This document shows positions 22,592 to 33,830 of a DNA stretch of 64,000 nt, piece after piece. The notes under the pieces were generated by a model, which did no database searches, was not told the origin of the DNA, and worked only from the letters and a program-made list of their open reading frames with translations. Each line of letters opens with the position of its first letter. Positions within the stretch are counted from its first letter, which is position 1. This stretch comes from Dactylonectria macrodidyma (taxonomy: Eukaryota; Ascomycota; Sordariomycetes; Hypocreales; Nectriaceae): the NCBI GenBank assembly GCA_020744425.1, contig JAGMUV010000009.1:1736001-1800000 (forward strand). Reading direction: 5' to 3'. The position numbers were made by a program, and so were the translations under genes.

Positions 22592-24930
22592 ATGGGTTCA
22601 TCCGACATCATCGATCACTCGCCTCACCAGGCAGACCCTTCCCCGCCAATCCCCTCCGCATCCAATTTAATCCTCATCGACAACTACGACTCATTCACTT
22701 GGAACATTTACCAATACCTTGTGCTTGCTGGTGCCACCGTCCACGTCTTCCGAAATGACAAGATTACTGTGGATGAGCTGGAGAAGAAGAATCCTACACA
22801 AATCATCATCAGTCCTGGTCCTGGCCATCCTGAGACCGACTCAGGCGTGAGCCGCGATGTCATCCGCCATTTCGCTAGCAAGGTCCCGATCTTGGGAGTT
22901 TGTATGGGCTTGTAGGCTCAATTCCGTCTGCATTATGTTGTGGCTGCTGCTTACACTCTCACAGGCAGTGTATCTTCGACGTTTACGGTGGAGAAGTGAG
23001 CTCTGCTGGAGAGTGGCTTCACGGCAAGACCTCTCCTTTAACACACGATGCCAAAGGTGTTTTTGCCGGACTCAAGCAAGGTATCCCAGTTACCCGCTAT
23101 CACTCTCTCGCTGGTACTTACCTTACCTTGCCCGAATGTCTGGAAATTAGCTCCTGGGTGGCCAAGCCTGACGGGTCCCCGGGTGTCATCCAGGGTGTTC
23201 GCCACAAGGAGTACTCGATCGAGGGTGTTCAATTTCACCCTGAGAGTATCTTGACCGAGGGCGGCCGTGCAATGATTACCAACTTCTTGCACATGCAAGG
23301 TGGCACTTGGGAAGAAAACACTCGAATCCAGAAGTCAACCGCCAGTCAGCCCCTAGCCAAAGACTCAGCCGCGCCCAAGAAAAACAACATTTTGCAACAA
23401 ATCTACGATCACCGCAAGGCCGCCGTCAAAGCTCAGAAGAAGATCCCGTCACAGAGAATGTCTGACTTGCAAGTTGCCTACGACTTAAACGGCGCTCCTC
23501 CGCAGATCCCTTTCGTTAGTCGACTCCGACAGTCCCCCTTTGATGTTTCTTTGATGGCAGAAATCAAGCGTGCCTCGCCTTCAAAAGGCATATTCAACCT
23601 AAACATCAGCGCCCCAGCCCAAGCTCGGAAGTACGCTTTGGCTGGAGCTAGTGTGATCTCGGTGTTGACCGAGCCTGAGTGGTTTAAAGGCAGCATAGAG
23701 GATCTCAGAGCCGTACGACAAGTTTTGGATAGTATGCCTAACCGGCCCGCCATTCTGCGAAAGGAGTTTGTGTTTGACGAGTACCAAATTCTTGAGGCTA
23801 GACTAGCCGGTGCCGACACCGTTCTCCTCATTGTGAAAATGCTGGAGACCGAGTTGCTCGAGCGATTGTACAAGTACTCACTTTCCTTGGGAATGGAGCC
23901 CTTAGTTGAGGTACAGAATGCCGAGGAGATGACGATTGCGGTCCAGTTAGGTTCCAAGGTTATCGGTGTCAACAACCGGAATCTCGAGAGTTTCGAGGTA
24001 GACCTCAACACCACGAGCCGACTACGCAGCATGGTACCTGACACTACCATCATCTGCGCTCTCAGTGGCATCAACAGCCATGAGGATGTTGTCATGTGTA
24101 AAAACGATGGCATCAACGCCGTTCTCGTTGGCGAGGCGATCATGAGGGCACCCGACGCCAGTGTTTTCATCTCCCAGCTGTGCTCGGGGTCTAGCACAAC
24201 GGTGGAAGCCAAGCCTGCCGCTCCTCTGTTCGCCAAAATCTGCGGCACCCGGAGTGCCGAGGCTGCGACAAAAGCTATCGAATCAGGCGCAAACTTTATT
24301 GGCATCTGCCTCGTCCCTAGAGCGAAGCGCTGCATATCCCACGAGACAGCGCTATCCATCTCAAAGGCGGTACACTCGAGTGGTGGTACCCCTGAGGCCA
24401 AGACAGAGGCGGCATTTCCCAACACGAAGGCTACCGATTTCTTCGCAGAAGCTACTACAAGGCTTGCCAACACGCGAACACAGCTTGTCGGCGTCTTCCA
24501 GAACCAGCCTCTCAGTGACATTCTGAAAAAACAAAAGCAGTATAACTTAGACTTGGTACAGCTTCATGGGGAAGAGCCTATCGAGTGGGCAAATCTCATC
24601 CCAGTACCTGTAATCCGGTGCTTCAAGCCGGGTCAGGTTGGCGTTGGCCGCCGTGGTTACCATACCATCCCCCTCCTAGACTCGGGGTCAGGCTCAGGCA
24701 AGCTTCTGGATGTCTCCAACGTCAAGGCAGTGCTCGAGAGCGACCCCGAGCTCAGGGTCTTCCTGGCTGGAGGGCTGAACCCGGATAATGTGGCCGAGGC
24801 CGTCAAGGCCCTGGGTCCGTTGAGCGAGCGCGTGGTCGGGGTTGATGTGAGCAGCGGCGTCGAGGAGGATGGGAAACAGTCTCTCGCCAAGATCGAGGCA
24901 TTCGTGAAGGCAGCAAAATCAGTTCGGTAG
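22592..24930 (+). CDS. trpC: Trifunctional tryptophan biosynthesis protein TRPC (GATase-IGPS-PRAI)
   Basis: One polypeptide carries the glutamine amidotransferase of anthranilate synthase, indole-3-glycerol-phosphate synthase and phosphoribosylanthranilate isomerase, the fused order typical of filamentous fungi. Exons are 22592-22911 and 22965-24930, giving 761 aa. The 53-nt intron splits the codon after the catalytic-Cys motif [16 protein letters not shown]. The GATase triad is Cys104, His198 and Glu200 (GVQFHPES). IGPS runs from about 245 to 505, with catalytic Lys308 in [11 protein letters not shown] and INSHEDV near its end. PRAI follows, with Cys533 in AKICGTRS and [10 protein letters not shown] plus GVDVSSGVE at the C-terminus. 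The large subunit (TRPE-type) is not in this window. The upstream TGAGTCA site suggests cross-pathway control. Confidence 0.97.
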
Positions 24931-25343
24931 ACAATAGACGTCAATGAAAAAGTTATCTTTATTAGTCTTCAAAAGGGGCCAACCCGGCGAGATGCACACC
25001 ACGAATCGAAGAGTGTGAGGCTTCTGGTACTCTCCCAAGTCTAACAAATTATCCAATCCTCCTTTGGTCCAACCCCTTTCGCCTTGAATGTCTTTTTTGT
25101 AACTGCGAATTCAGGTTCTCTTGTCGGGAAGTTGCTCGGTCGGCATGGGAGGCCACTCCAACCCCACTCATAGTCTTCTCCTCTAATGTTTTATCACCTA
25201 TTCACAGTCACTTATGATCCTCGCCCGAGCCTTAGGATTTACAGGTACTCAATTGCCCACTTTAACCATCTACCTACACCTTTCATCCTTCCCCCAACTT
25301 CTCTCCAGCACCGACCTCTCTCATGTAGAGACCATTCATCACC
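24931..25343. other. Intergenic region TRPC / BRCT gene
   Basis: These 413 bp between tandem genes hold the TRPC 3' UTR and the BRCT-gene promoter. No additional gene is visible. Confidence 0.5.
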
Positions 25344-26835
25344 ATGCCTCGTCAGATCTTCAAAAACTATGTCATTGCCGCGGCAGGCCCTCTTCCGGGT
25401 CAATTGACCGTCGAAAACCTCAAGCGGTGGACTCAGATTCGCAAAGGGCGGTTCACGAATGATTTCAACCAGCATGTCACGCATCTCTTGTGTACGAGGG
25501 AGCAGTTCAACAAGAAAGTTCCCCTAGGTATTCCATCCCATAGTGCTTTCTTATTCGCCAGTGTTGAAAAATGCAACTGACAATCACGCAGTTAGAGAGG
25601 CCTTGAAACGTGGTAAGCGCTTCCATATCGTCCACTGTGACTGGTTCATGTTCTCGGCCATGACGGAGCAGAGACAACCGGAAAGGGAATATTCTATGCG
25701 AAACATCATCGCGAAACAGAATGCTGCCAAGCGCGAGCAAGCTAGGATTGAGAAGGGGAAGAAAGAAGGAGAGAAGTTTATCAATGCCAGTATGCCGTTG
25801 TTGTCCCAATTGTCTTTTTCCCCGTCTGTTTTCCTAACCAACTCTCCTAGACTTCTTTCACATCTACATCGATCGAGAATTCTTTCCGTACCGGATTGAT
25901 ATCACTCGCGATGATGAGACTGCGGGAGAGTTCGGACAGAGATATACGCTTTGTGTAAGTTAGCCCGCCTTCCACTTCCCGATCATATGCCAACAGTCAA
26001 ACACAGCTGTGGGAATCGGACGCGAAGCCACGTCTCTATTGGTTCACGGCCAAATTCTTGAAGAAGAAAGGCAACAGTCAGCCCAGCTACTATCGGCCAA
26101 GCCCGTGTTCTGGCAAGTGGCGCACCGAGATGGACCTTTTCATGGAGTTTTTCCGTATCAAGACGGGGCTCGACTGGGAGGACCGTGTCACCAAGATGAA
26201 TACGATGCCACACACATTCTTTCAGTATTCTCCACCGGTAAGTCTGGTGCATGCTGGCATAGTTGCTTACATGTTGCTGATTATCTAGACAGGCCGGGGG
26301 CAAGCCAGTTGGGCGACGCCTTCGTTTTAACTACGACTACTGTCGCGAGGTCAATGCCGAACTTCGAGGCCTGGCATGGCCACCACCAGAAGATACCACG
26401 CCACCCGAACAGGATACCTCCGAGATTGGACCATTACTTCCTGACATTGACGATGAGCATCCACTCTCTCAAGATGGGGAGGCGGAAGATTATGAACAAG
26501 CCCCTGAGACTAGCACTCAGGCCCAGACCGCCAGCCATGTTCCTGACAATGGTTATATTTCTTCGTCTCAAGATACTACTTCGATCAGTTCTGAACGGAG
26601 TGGCGCTGAATCGCCGTCTTCCACTCCGTCTCTAGCACTCTCTTTCGATGAGTCTACCTGTAGATCGCCAGAGGACGCTGCGTGCGCCGGTGAATCTCAG
26701 AATGACGATGAGGACACCTCGGATCGAGAGAATTCTATTCATCCAAAGCCCTCTGATGCACACTCTCAAATAGAAGAGTTGCTTGGGAATCCAGAGCTCA
26801 CGGAGGGAGTGGAGGTCATAAAGGTGTTGGACTGA
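25344..26835 (+). CDS. BRCT-domain protein with WGR-like region
   Basis: Exons are 25344-25527, 25592-25789, 25851-25954, 26007-26237 and 26293-26835, giving 419 aa; phases close exactly and several introns show CTAAC-type branch sites. An N-terminal BRCT domain covers about residues 5-95 (FKNYVIAAAGPLPG, VTHLLCTREQF, HIVHCDWFMFSAM with the conserved Trp). A basic helix follows (AKREQARIEKGKKEG). Residues about 145-240 read as a WGR-like fold: YTLCLWES, LYWFTAKF, then FMEFFRIKTGLDWEDRV, which resembles the F..FF..KTG..W..R end of PARP WGR domains. The last 150 residues are acidic, Ser/Thr-rich and probably disordered. No PARP catalytic domain is present. A role in DNA-damage signalling or chromatin is inferred from domains only. 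Confidence 0.82.
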
Positions 26836-27520
26836 GGCAAAGCTGATCAAATCTCAAGCAAGGGGTTCATTTTCGGCGGTGCATTTGATCTTCAGGGCCA
26901 CGATTTCAGGTCATATGCCACTTTCGTCTCCCATGATCAAATCTTTCGGAGTTCCTTGTTGAATCTCTTCAGCATCTAATAGGGTCCCCGGTTCTACGTC
27001 GGAAACGAGTCTCGCCAAGACAGCTAGAATTGTTCACAAGTCGGAGCGAAGGTGGGAGACACGGGTATAGTGCAGTAAGGGGTCATGGGTTTCAAGTATT
27101 CTATTCAATTAGCAGAGTTATAGCGTTGAAACCGAGTTGCCAAAAACTTTTCTCTCACTGCGGTCTTGAGACGCAACAAATCAATACACTACAGATGTGA
27201 AGGCAGCAACGACTTTGTATCATCAACGCAAACCGACTATGTCCTTATGTCACGCACTCAAGGCCATATATCTGCTCCGGGTGGTAAGTGACGGACGGTA
27301 GGCTCCTGGATACACATGGTATATTGTGATTAACAGGAATATAGGCTCTAACTGCCGGGGACTGGCCGTCATGGTTCCCTTAGAGGTTGGTATATGTGTC
27401 CTTGTTCAATTTCCAAAATCCCATCAGCATAAGTACATCACTATTCCATACACCACGTATACATACGTTAATAAGCCATCCAGCTGTTACCCTGCAGCCA
27501 TGGTCCCATTTGTGTCATTA
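26836..27520. other. Convergent 3' intergenic region (BRCT / USE1)
   Basis: About 685 bp lie between facing stops. It contains no recognisable gene or repeat and probably holds both 3' UTRs. Confidence 0.5.
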
Positions 27521-28692
27521 TCAGAACCTCAGCTTCGGCATCACAAACACCAGCAAGATGAGTGCAACCATGAGTCCATACACCCATGCAAACAATATCA
27601 TCCTCCCCCACCACCCTTTTCCCTCCGTCATTTTCCTCAGCGTGCCCATTCGCCCCTGAGCGGCCTCCATGCCCACCTCTGTCTTCTCCATGCCATCGCC
27701 TGCTCGGCTGAGGACTTCCTTATCAGACTCAAGCGTGTTAGAGAACCGTTGGGAACTCTCCTTCAGAGCGCCCGCCATCTTGAGAATTGAATTTGATAGC
27801 TCGTCCTGTTCAGCCCGCTGGCGGTCGAGGATGGCCTCTGCTGTCGCCGTCGAGGTCTCCGGAGCAGAGGCTTTGCGCCGGTTGGAGAAGAGAGCGGCGC
27901 GGGCGGTCGAGCGGCCAGAGCCCGCAGGTGTTGATGCTCCACCACGGGATCGAAGTATTTGTGTTGTCTGTGTCGGTTCTGTCTGGGTCGGAGGTTCGGG
28001 GCTCGAGTCTGTGGATGGTGCCGGTTCTGGGGCTTGCGTCCATGACACTGCTGGTGTTACTGGTTCTGGTTCAACCGGCGTCCCGGCCGGTAACTCTGGA
28101 GGTTCTGAGTCTGCAGGGTCATCCTGCCCAGAGCTTTCTGAACGCATATCTGTAGATATCGAGTCGGCCATGCTGTCGCTGGGTGTGGGGATTATTTCTG
28201 AGAGTATGTCTTCTCCGTCGGAACTGGCGTCGTCGTCTTCGATAGCCATCTGTAGTTTTGTAAGCGCATGCATCCTCCAGGGACCACATTACATGTACTT
28301 CTCGCAGGTCTTCCAGTCGATCCAGCAGCAATTCAAGCATCTCCCTCTTGCGGTTCAGATCCCCTTGCACTTCTGACCTCCGGCCTGGAGCTTTGATTCC
28401 AAGCGCATCTTGTTCTAGTGTCGTAAGGGATGTGCGCGCATACTCGAGGTTCTGTGTGTAGAAGTGTCAGTGTCGCCAGCTCGGGTACACACTTGAAATC
28501 GTCGCAGTGGATGCTCACGGCTGCTACTCGAGCCCTCTCAAACTCGCTGATCCTCAGTCTTCGCTCGCGGTCTGGATCGGCATGGAGTATGGTCTGCTGT
28601 AGGCGCAGGAGTAGATGCCCCAGCTCAGAAGCTGCCAAATCGATGGCGTTTCGATTGATGGGGGCACCTGGAGGTTGCGATAATCGCGCCAT
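27521..28692 (-). CDS. SNARE protein Use1 (ER retrograde traffic)
   Basis: Use1 is an ER-resident SNARE that pairs with Ufe1, Sec20 and Sec22 for fusion of Golgi-derived COPI vesicles. Minus-strand exons are 28692-28519, 28451-28299 and 28249-27521, all phase 0, giving 351 aa. The N-terminus is helical (ASELGHLLLRLQQTIL, FERARVAA|NLEYARTSLTTLEQ). A long acidic Ser/Pro/Thr-rich linker follows. The SNARE helix spans about residues 250-315 (LDRQRAEQDELSNSILKM onward), with an Asp in LESDKEVL that could be the unusual central-layer residue described for yeast Use1. A single C-terminal anchor (ILFAWVYGLMVALILLVFVM) ends four to five residues before the stop, as in tail-anchored SNAREs. Assignment relies on the GTLRKMTEGKGWWGRM and C-terminal pattern. 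Confidence 0.85.
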
Positions 28693-29724
28693 GGTGTGTT
28701 GGTGAACAATTCGTTGTTGCAGAGACCACAAGGTGGTGGTGGTGGTGTTAGTGACGTGTGCGATTCAAAGAAGCTCTGGTACACTGCGGCCAATTGTGGC
28801 TGAGGCTCCTTTTGCGCCACACACCACTACCCTGGACCTCGCCACGCATGAACGAATTGCGAAGGACTAGGCATCGAAGAAATTAACACTTTATCAATAT
28901 GCAGTAGGTATTGCACAGTTGGGTTGGTTGTGTTGGCTATTTTCTGTTGTTTGATTATCGAGTAACGAGTGGGTCGAGGTTGAGGCGTTGACAATAATTA
29001 CTGGGAGCTTTACAAATATAAACTGCGGACTAACACCGCGAGAGACCAACGAAGCAATAAATACCCATGAAAGGTATGTGAACTCACAGCCCACCGAGTC
29101 AAACACCACAAAGAACACAGCTGAATAGAGCCTGTTTTAAATGGAACCCCGACCCAAACCGTGAAACCAGTCCCCATTCAATGCTTACTTCTCTCCTTCC
29201 GCACCTTGTCACAGTATGCGGATCAGGTTGTAGTGATTCTTGCTACATTCGCAGCTGGCAAGACAGTAAAAACCCCATGTTCGATATTCCCAAATCGTTC
29301 GTATCGCTCGAGCGTCATCCTGATTCTGGCTAACGGTCGATGTTGTGTCTCTAGACCCTTGTTCACAGGCCACGCTGGACACAAGGAAGAATATGAGAAT
29401 CACAGTCCTCCAAAAAAAATATTCTCCGTACTCCCCAACTCCACAAAATCAAAACCGAGCCTCTTTCAAATGGGCTGAGCCAAAATGACCTATTGGAGGA
29501 GATGTCGTACTTGGCCCCGGAGGCCATTGGTAAGCGGTGTGTAATGGCCGAAATCATGCGGTTATTCGTGATGAAGAACGCGCAACCGGCCTATAAACTA
29601 GGCAGAGCTTTAGCTAGGCTGCGCTTTGACAACTGTGTCCTAAACCGCGAATTGCCCCATGCTACATCTCGCCTAGGAGGTGCCCGACAAGCTGGATCGC
29701 GCCAGAAGGTGATGTGTGATGCGT
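28693..29724. other. Intergenic region between USE1 and CWC21
   Basis: These 1.03 kb between two minus-strand genes hold the USE1 promoter and CWC21 3' region. Nothing else can be supported. Confidence 0.5.
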
Positions 29725-30284
29725 TTAATCCTTCTTCTCCACGTCCCCTTCATCCTTCTCCAAGGTACTGCGTAGTCTTTCCTCTTGTCGTTTCCAATGG
29801 CTACCCTCTTCGTAGTTGGCACTGATCTTGAGGGCTCTCCGTAGACGTTCGCTTTCCTTGATCTTGGCATCGGCCATCTCGTGTACCTGGTGCTCTTTGA
29901 AGGTCTTTCTTAGACCAGAGCCCTTTCTACCAGAGTTCATCTCAGCTAGGAGTTTCTGTCGGAGTTCGTCGCATTGTCGCTCGATCTCGTCTTCATCCAC
30001 CCTGTCTCCAATTAGTATGGTGTCCCCAAATCACATCGACGCAAGTTGACATACTCGTCCTCTTCAAGCTTATCCCTCAAGTCAAAGACTTTGACTTCAA
30101 CCTCTCGCTTGCGATCGTGTTCGAGAATGCCCTTGTCTGGCTGTCGCTGCTTGTGTCGCAAGCTGTCTAGGTCCTTGGGGTACGGCGCGCCGAAGTCACG
30201 GGGCCGCATGGCGGCAAGGTTGCGCTGCACATATCCGGAGGTACCGCTGCCGCGGGGGGTGCTGAGGCCCACGTTGTCAGACAT
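29725..30284 (-). CDS. CWC21: Pre-mRNA-splicing factor CWC21 (cwf21 family)
   Basis: CWC21 is a small component of the Prp19-containing active spliceosome, related to the N-terminus of human SRRM2. Minus-strand exons are 30284-30055 and 30001-29725, giving 168 aa. The 52-nt intron starts GTATGT, includes an ACTAAT branch-like site and joins [20 protein letters not shown]. The N-terminal signature [20 protein letters not shown] (residues 5-24) is diagnostic. The cwf21 helical domain follows (LRDKLEEDE..., LRQKLLAEM), then a charged Lys/Glu/Arg-rich tail. It is divergent from CDC123. Confidence 0.93.
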
Positions 30285-30707
30285 ATTGATAGATGGATCG
30301 ACAGTTGGGTTCGTAGGAGTTTATGTCGACGGGCTCTTGAGAGTTGAAGGATGGGCGAGTGAAGGCTGGATTGATGGAGGATGGAGGTTTGCAAGGGTCG
30401 TGCAGTGGGGCCAGTGACGCAGGACCCTGGCAGGCGGTGTGGCGCAGATAAAGTGATAGTGGCGGCAGAATTGATTACGGATGGTGGGGTAATGATTTGC
30501 TGCTCATGGGAAAAGGGAATAATTTCTATAGCCCATTTGTTAAGTGTGACTCAAAGCAACTTGCTCGTACTTCTTGGTTCGTTCCTTGCCATACGAGCTT
30601 CATATCAACTGTTGAACGTCAACTTGAATTAAACATCAACTTGAACTGCGGCACCGTTATCTCGAAATATTTCAGTCGTAACTTGATACTCCTGCCAACG
30701 CATTACA
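30285..30707. promoter_or_regulatory. Bidirectional promoter region of CWC21 and CDC123
   Basis: A 423-bp gap separates divergent start codons of two housekeeping genes, so their promoters share this space. No specific factor site was recognised. Confidence 0.6.
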
Positions 30708-31931
30708 ATGCCTCACTTCCCGGATGCCCCAGCGAGCCAGGCGGGCGAGATCGTCTTCCCACCCGTTACCAAGGACCACATTCAGAACTGCTCATACGAT
30801 TCCTGGTTCCCTAAGTACCGAACCTCGTGTCTGAAGTCACGGATTATTCCTTTGCCCCGATCTTTTGTTGACTACCTTCACGAGGACGGCATCGTCTTGG
30901 CCGATGACGACCACCGAAGAGATGAACCAGAAGAAGAGTGGCATTCAACAGGAAACACGACTATCAAGGCGCCTGCGAGGGATCCAGATTCCTCGGACGA
31001 CGACGAAGATGACCCCGAGCCGCTGCCACCAAACGAGAGGTTCCCCGAGACCCACCAGATGATCAAGGACAAGATCGCTGAACTCGGTGGTGCGGTAGCA
31101 CCCAAGCTGAACTGGTCGTCACCCAAGGATGCCAAGTGGATATCGCCGCACCAGAACACACTGAAATGCACTTCTCCAAATGATATCTACTTGCTCCTCA
31201 AGTCATCCTCTTTCGTGTCTCACGATCTCGAACACGCCTTCGACGACTGCACCCCAGCACCACCTTCGCGGCCGTACGCTCCAGTCCTTGTTCTGCGGCC
31301 ATTCTTCTCGCCGCACGTCGCACTGGAATTCCGCTGCTTCGTCAAGCACCGAACCCTCATTGGAATAACGCAGCGAGATCTCAACCATTATGCCTTTCTG
31401 GAGGGGATTCGACCGCAGCTCTGGAAGAAGATCAAGATCTTCTTTCGGGAAAAGCTGAGACTCACGTTTCCTGACGCCAGTTTCGCATTCGATGTCTATG
31501 TGCCAGAAAACTCTTTTGAGAAGAACGGCCTGGGTAAAGTAAGACTTATGGATATCAATCCATGGGCACCCCGGACAGATGGCTTGCTGTTTACTTGGCA
31601 AGAATTGCTGGAGATGGATGTTCCCAGGCCACTCTATGGGTCCGTTAACGACGAGACCAGCGGCGACGACACGGTCAGCGAGGGAGAGGATGAAGATGAG
31701 ATTGAGTATCGACCTGATCTGGGGCCCGAATTTCGAATCATTGAGAAAGATGACCCAGCAGCGCACAACTTTAGCAGCCCCCTATACTCTGCACACAAAC
31801 TCCCGAAAGAGGTTGTTGATGCAAGCATGGCAGGTTCAGGAGGATTGCGAGAGTTTGCTATGCAATGGAAGGAGATTACTGAAGGGAGAGGCGATGGAAT
31901 ATGGGAACAAGCAAGCAATGCGACGAGGTAG
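30708..31931 (+). CDS. CDC123: Cell division cycle protein 123 homologue (D123; eIF2 assembly chaperone)
   Basis: Cdc123 is an ATP-grasp-like protein that binds eIF2-gamma and promotes assembly of the eIF2 heterotrimer. It is a single exon of 407 aa. Family text runs throughout: SWFPKYRTSCLKSRIIPLP (residues 26-44), PKLNWSSPKDAKWI, NTLKCTSPNDIYLLLKSS, VALEFRCFVKHRTLIGITQR followed by DLNHY, and DINPWAPRTDGLLFTWQEL. An acidic insert after about residue 80 (DSSDDDEDDPEP) and an acidic C-terminal stretch are low-complexity. The start lies immediately before the conserved N-terminal region. Confidence 0.96.
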   Translation: MPHFPDAPASQAGEIVFPPVTKDHIQNCSYDSWFPKYRTSCLKSRIIPLPRSFVDYLHEDGIVLADDDHRRDEPEEEWHSTGNTTIKAPARDPDSSDDDEDDPEPLPPNERFPETHQMIKDKIAELGGAVAPKLNWSSPKDAKWISPHQNTLKCTSPNDIYLLLKSSSFVSHDLEHAFDDCTPAPPSRPYAPVLVLRPFFSPHVALEFRCFVKHRTLIGITQRDLNHYAFLEGIRPQLWKKIKIFFREKLRLTFPDASFAFDVYVPENSFEKNGLGKVRLMDINPWAPRTDGLLFTWQELLEMDVPRPLYGSVNDETSGDDTVSEGEDEDEIEYRPDLGPEFRIIEKDDPAAHNFSSPLYSAHKLPKEVVDASMAGSGGLREFAMQWKEITEGRGDGIWEQASNATR

Positions 31932-32502
31932 ATGAAGGTTTTGTTGAGTGTCCTTGGGAGAAGGGCTGACAAGAACGAAGGATGAAAATAAATACCACGA
32001 TGCAAATATTTAGAACGGCAAGCTTATGCTGACATGTTTGACAGGCAAACCCTTTGAATCTTGCCGGTGAAGTTTTCAAAACTGAATGAAGAGCGATGAG
32101 GCGCTTGCAGCCAGTCTGCCATTGAAGACCTGTCTACCTTAAACATCTTAAGCTAGCACGGTGCGAAAGCCGCAACAATTTCTCGATCTTCCACACTGTG
32201 CATTTACCCCGCTAGAAACCCGGGGCATGCAAGGGTCGCGTCTCTTCTTCCCACACCTGAGTAGCCCTAGCAATTCAGTGTTATTCGCAGTGTTGCACCT
32301 CGTCACGTCGCTGCAGCAGCACCACTTGTCAAAGCATCCATCCCGTCTATCTAACGCCACCCCACCGTCCGTGCCGATCAAGCCTTGCGACGACGATTAT
32401 CAAAGATTCACGATATCTCCTGTTTCCGTTTCTATTTCTATAGCGACTCGCAATTCGCGAATACGCGTTGCATCCGCGTCGGTGACGACACGAGAAGTTG
32501 CG
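31932..32502. other. Intergenic region CDC123 / DUF3716 gene
   Basis: These 571 bp hold the 3' UTR of CDC123 and the leader of the next gene. The reading frame of the next gene stays open upstream to 32161, so a longer N-terminus cannot be fully excluded. Confidence 0.45.
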
Positions 32503-33830
32503 ATGCCGATTCGGGTTCGCAGCTCCAGGTTGGCCAAACTCCCCGGTGTTAGCAATGACAGCACCAGCGCCAGTGCCAGTGCCACCAGCTCCGACAGCAC
32601 CAGCAACGCTGGAAGACGGGGTGTTAGCCGCAATTCGTCCTTTCACAGCGTTTCCCAGGAGCAGCTTGAGCGGTTGGCCCAGCACGCCGCTGACGTGAGA
32701 GCTCTTGAGGCCCTCCAAGATGAAGACGACGACGTCGATGCCGAAGGCGAAGACGTTGACGACAAGGCCTCCCTCGGGATTATCCTCAACTCGGACACGA
32801 AGCTGTCTAGCAACGGGGGCGGCTTGGTGCAAAATGGGCACAATGGGCACAATGGGCACAATGGACTAAGCGCTATTCCTCGCACTAGCTTCATCATGCC
32901 CCCGAACGCGATGAGCAGCCAGCAGGAGGCTCCCACCGCTGAAGACGTGGCCTTGGAAATTTACGGAGATTCGATCAAGATCGATAGCGCCCTATGCAGA
33001 AAGCTGGCATCCGAACCGGCCGTCCACGATCCTTCTCAGCGTCGCCCTGGCCAGAGGCTTAACATGGAGCGGCGCAGCAATGTCGAAGCAGTGCTCGCCC
33101 ACATCACGGGCGAGTTTGCGCCCAGCCCCTGCAAGAACTGCAGGAAAGGTCATGGGCCATGGACCACCTGCATCGTCTACGAAGGTCAGATGTGTGGTAG
33201 TTGCACGAACTGCTGGTATAACGCTAGTGGGGCGAGATGCACCTTTCATGGTCAGTCAACTTGCTTGCTTGCCCTCACCTGCGTCCCCTTGCATTGCCGC
33301 GCAACTTGTTGCGTCCTCTACCTCACGCATTCGCGCACATGATACACTGTTTAACTTGAAATTGGCCCTGACATCTCCTCATAGAGAATAACCACCCTCA
33401 GCCACATATCATTTATGGCGCCGTTGCCTCCGGGACAGCTCCTGGTACAGTCATCTATCAGCAGACGCCTGTCCCGTTACCACATCAACCCCAAGCAGTC
33501 GGCAACTTGTCCCAGGTTTCCCAATCGGGGCTGCCCAGAACTTTCCCCGACATGAGTAACTGGGGCTTGTCTGACCCGACTGGGCGGCTGGTCACACAAG
33601 CTATGGGTGATGTCGTTGGTTTCTCTCGGAGGGAAAGGCATCTCGCAAGAATCGAAGCTGCTGCTAAGGAGCTCGGCATGCGAATCGCTGAGTATGAAGA
33701 GTATCTCCGCACGGCAGAAGGCATGGCCGAGCACCAGCGTGCCCAGGAACAAGCCCAAGAGCAAGCCCAAGCTCGACTTTCTGACGGCGGGGTCGATGAC
33801 TCGTCCTCTCACGCCAGCCCACTGCGTTGA
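32503..33830 (+). CDS. DUF3716 family protein (cysteine-rich, fungal)
   Basis: Exons are 32503-33250 and 33385-33830, giving 397 aa; the 134-nt intron splits a Glu codon at CTFH|ENNHPQP. The central domain (about residues 205-250) has spaced cysteines typical of DUF3716: PCKNCRKGHGPWTTC, then MCGSCTNCWYNASGARC, possibly metal-binding. The N-terminal half is Ser-rich and acidic and includes four Asn-Gly units separated by His (9-bp DNA repeat). The C-terminus ends in a helix with Gln/Ala/Glu heptads (AEHQRAQEQAQEQAQA), which may be a coiled coil. The start MPIRVRSSRLAKLPG was chosen because upstream in-frame sequence is not conserved-looking. Family members in fungi have no established function that I can state. 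Confidence 0.8.
32833..32864. repeat. 9-bp coding microsatellite (AATGGGCAC)
   Basis: Three perfect copies plus a partial copy of AATGGGCAC encode Asn-Gly-His units inside the DUF3716 protein. Copy-number change would keep the frame. Confidence 0.9.

Noticed and set aside
23478..24521. 347-aa open frame on the minus strand
   Set aside because: It is fully antisense to TRPC, and the sense frame carries catalytic motifs of three enzymes.
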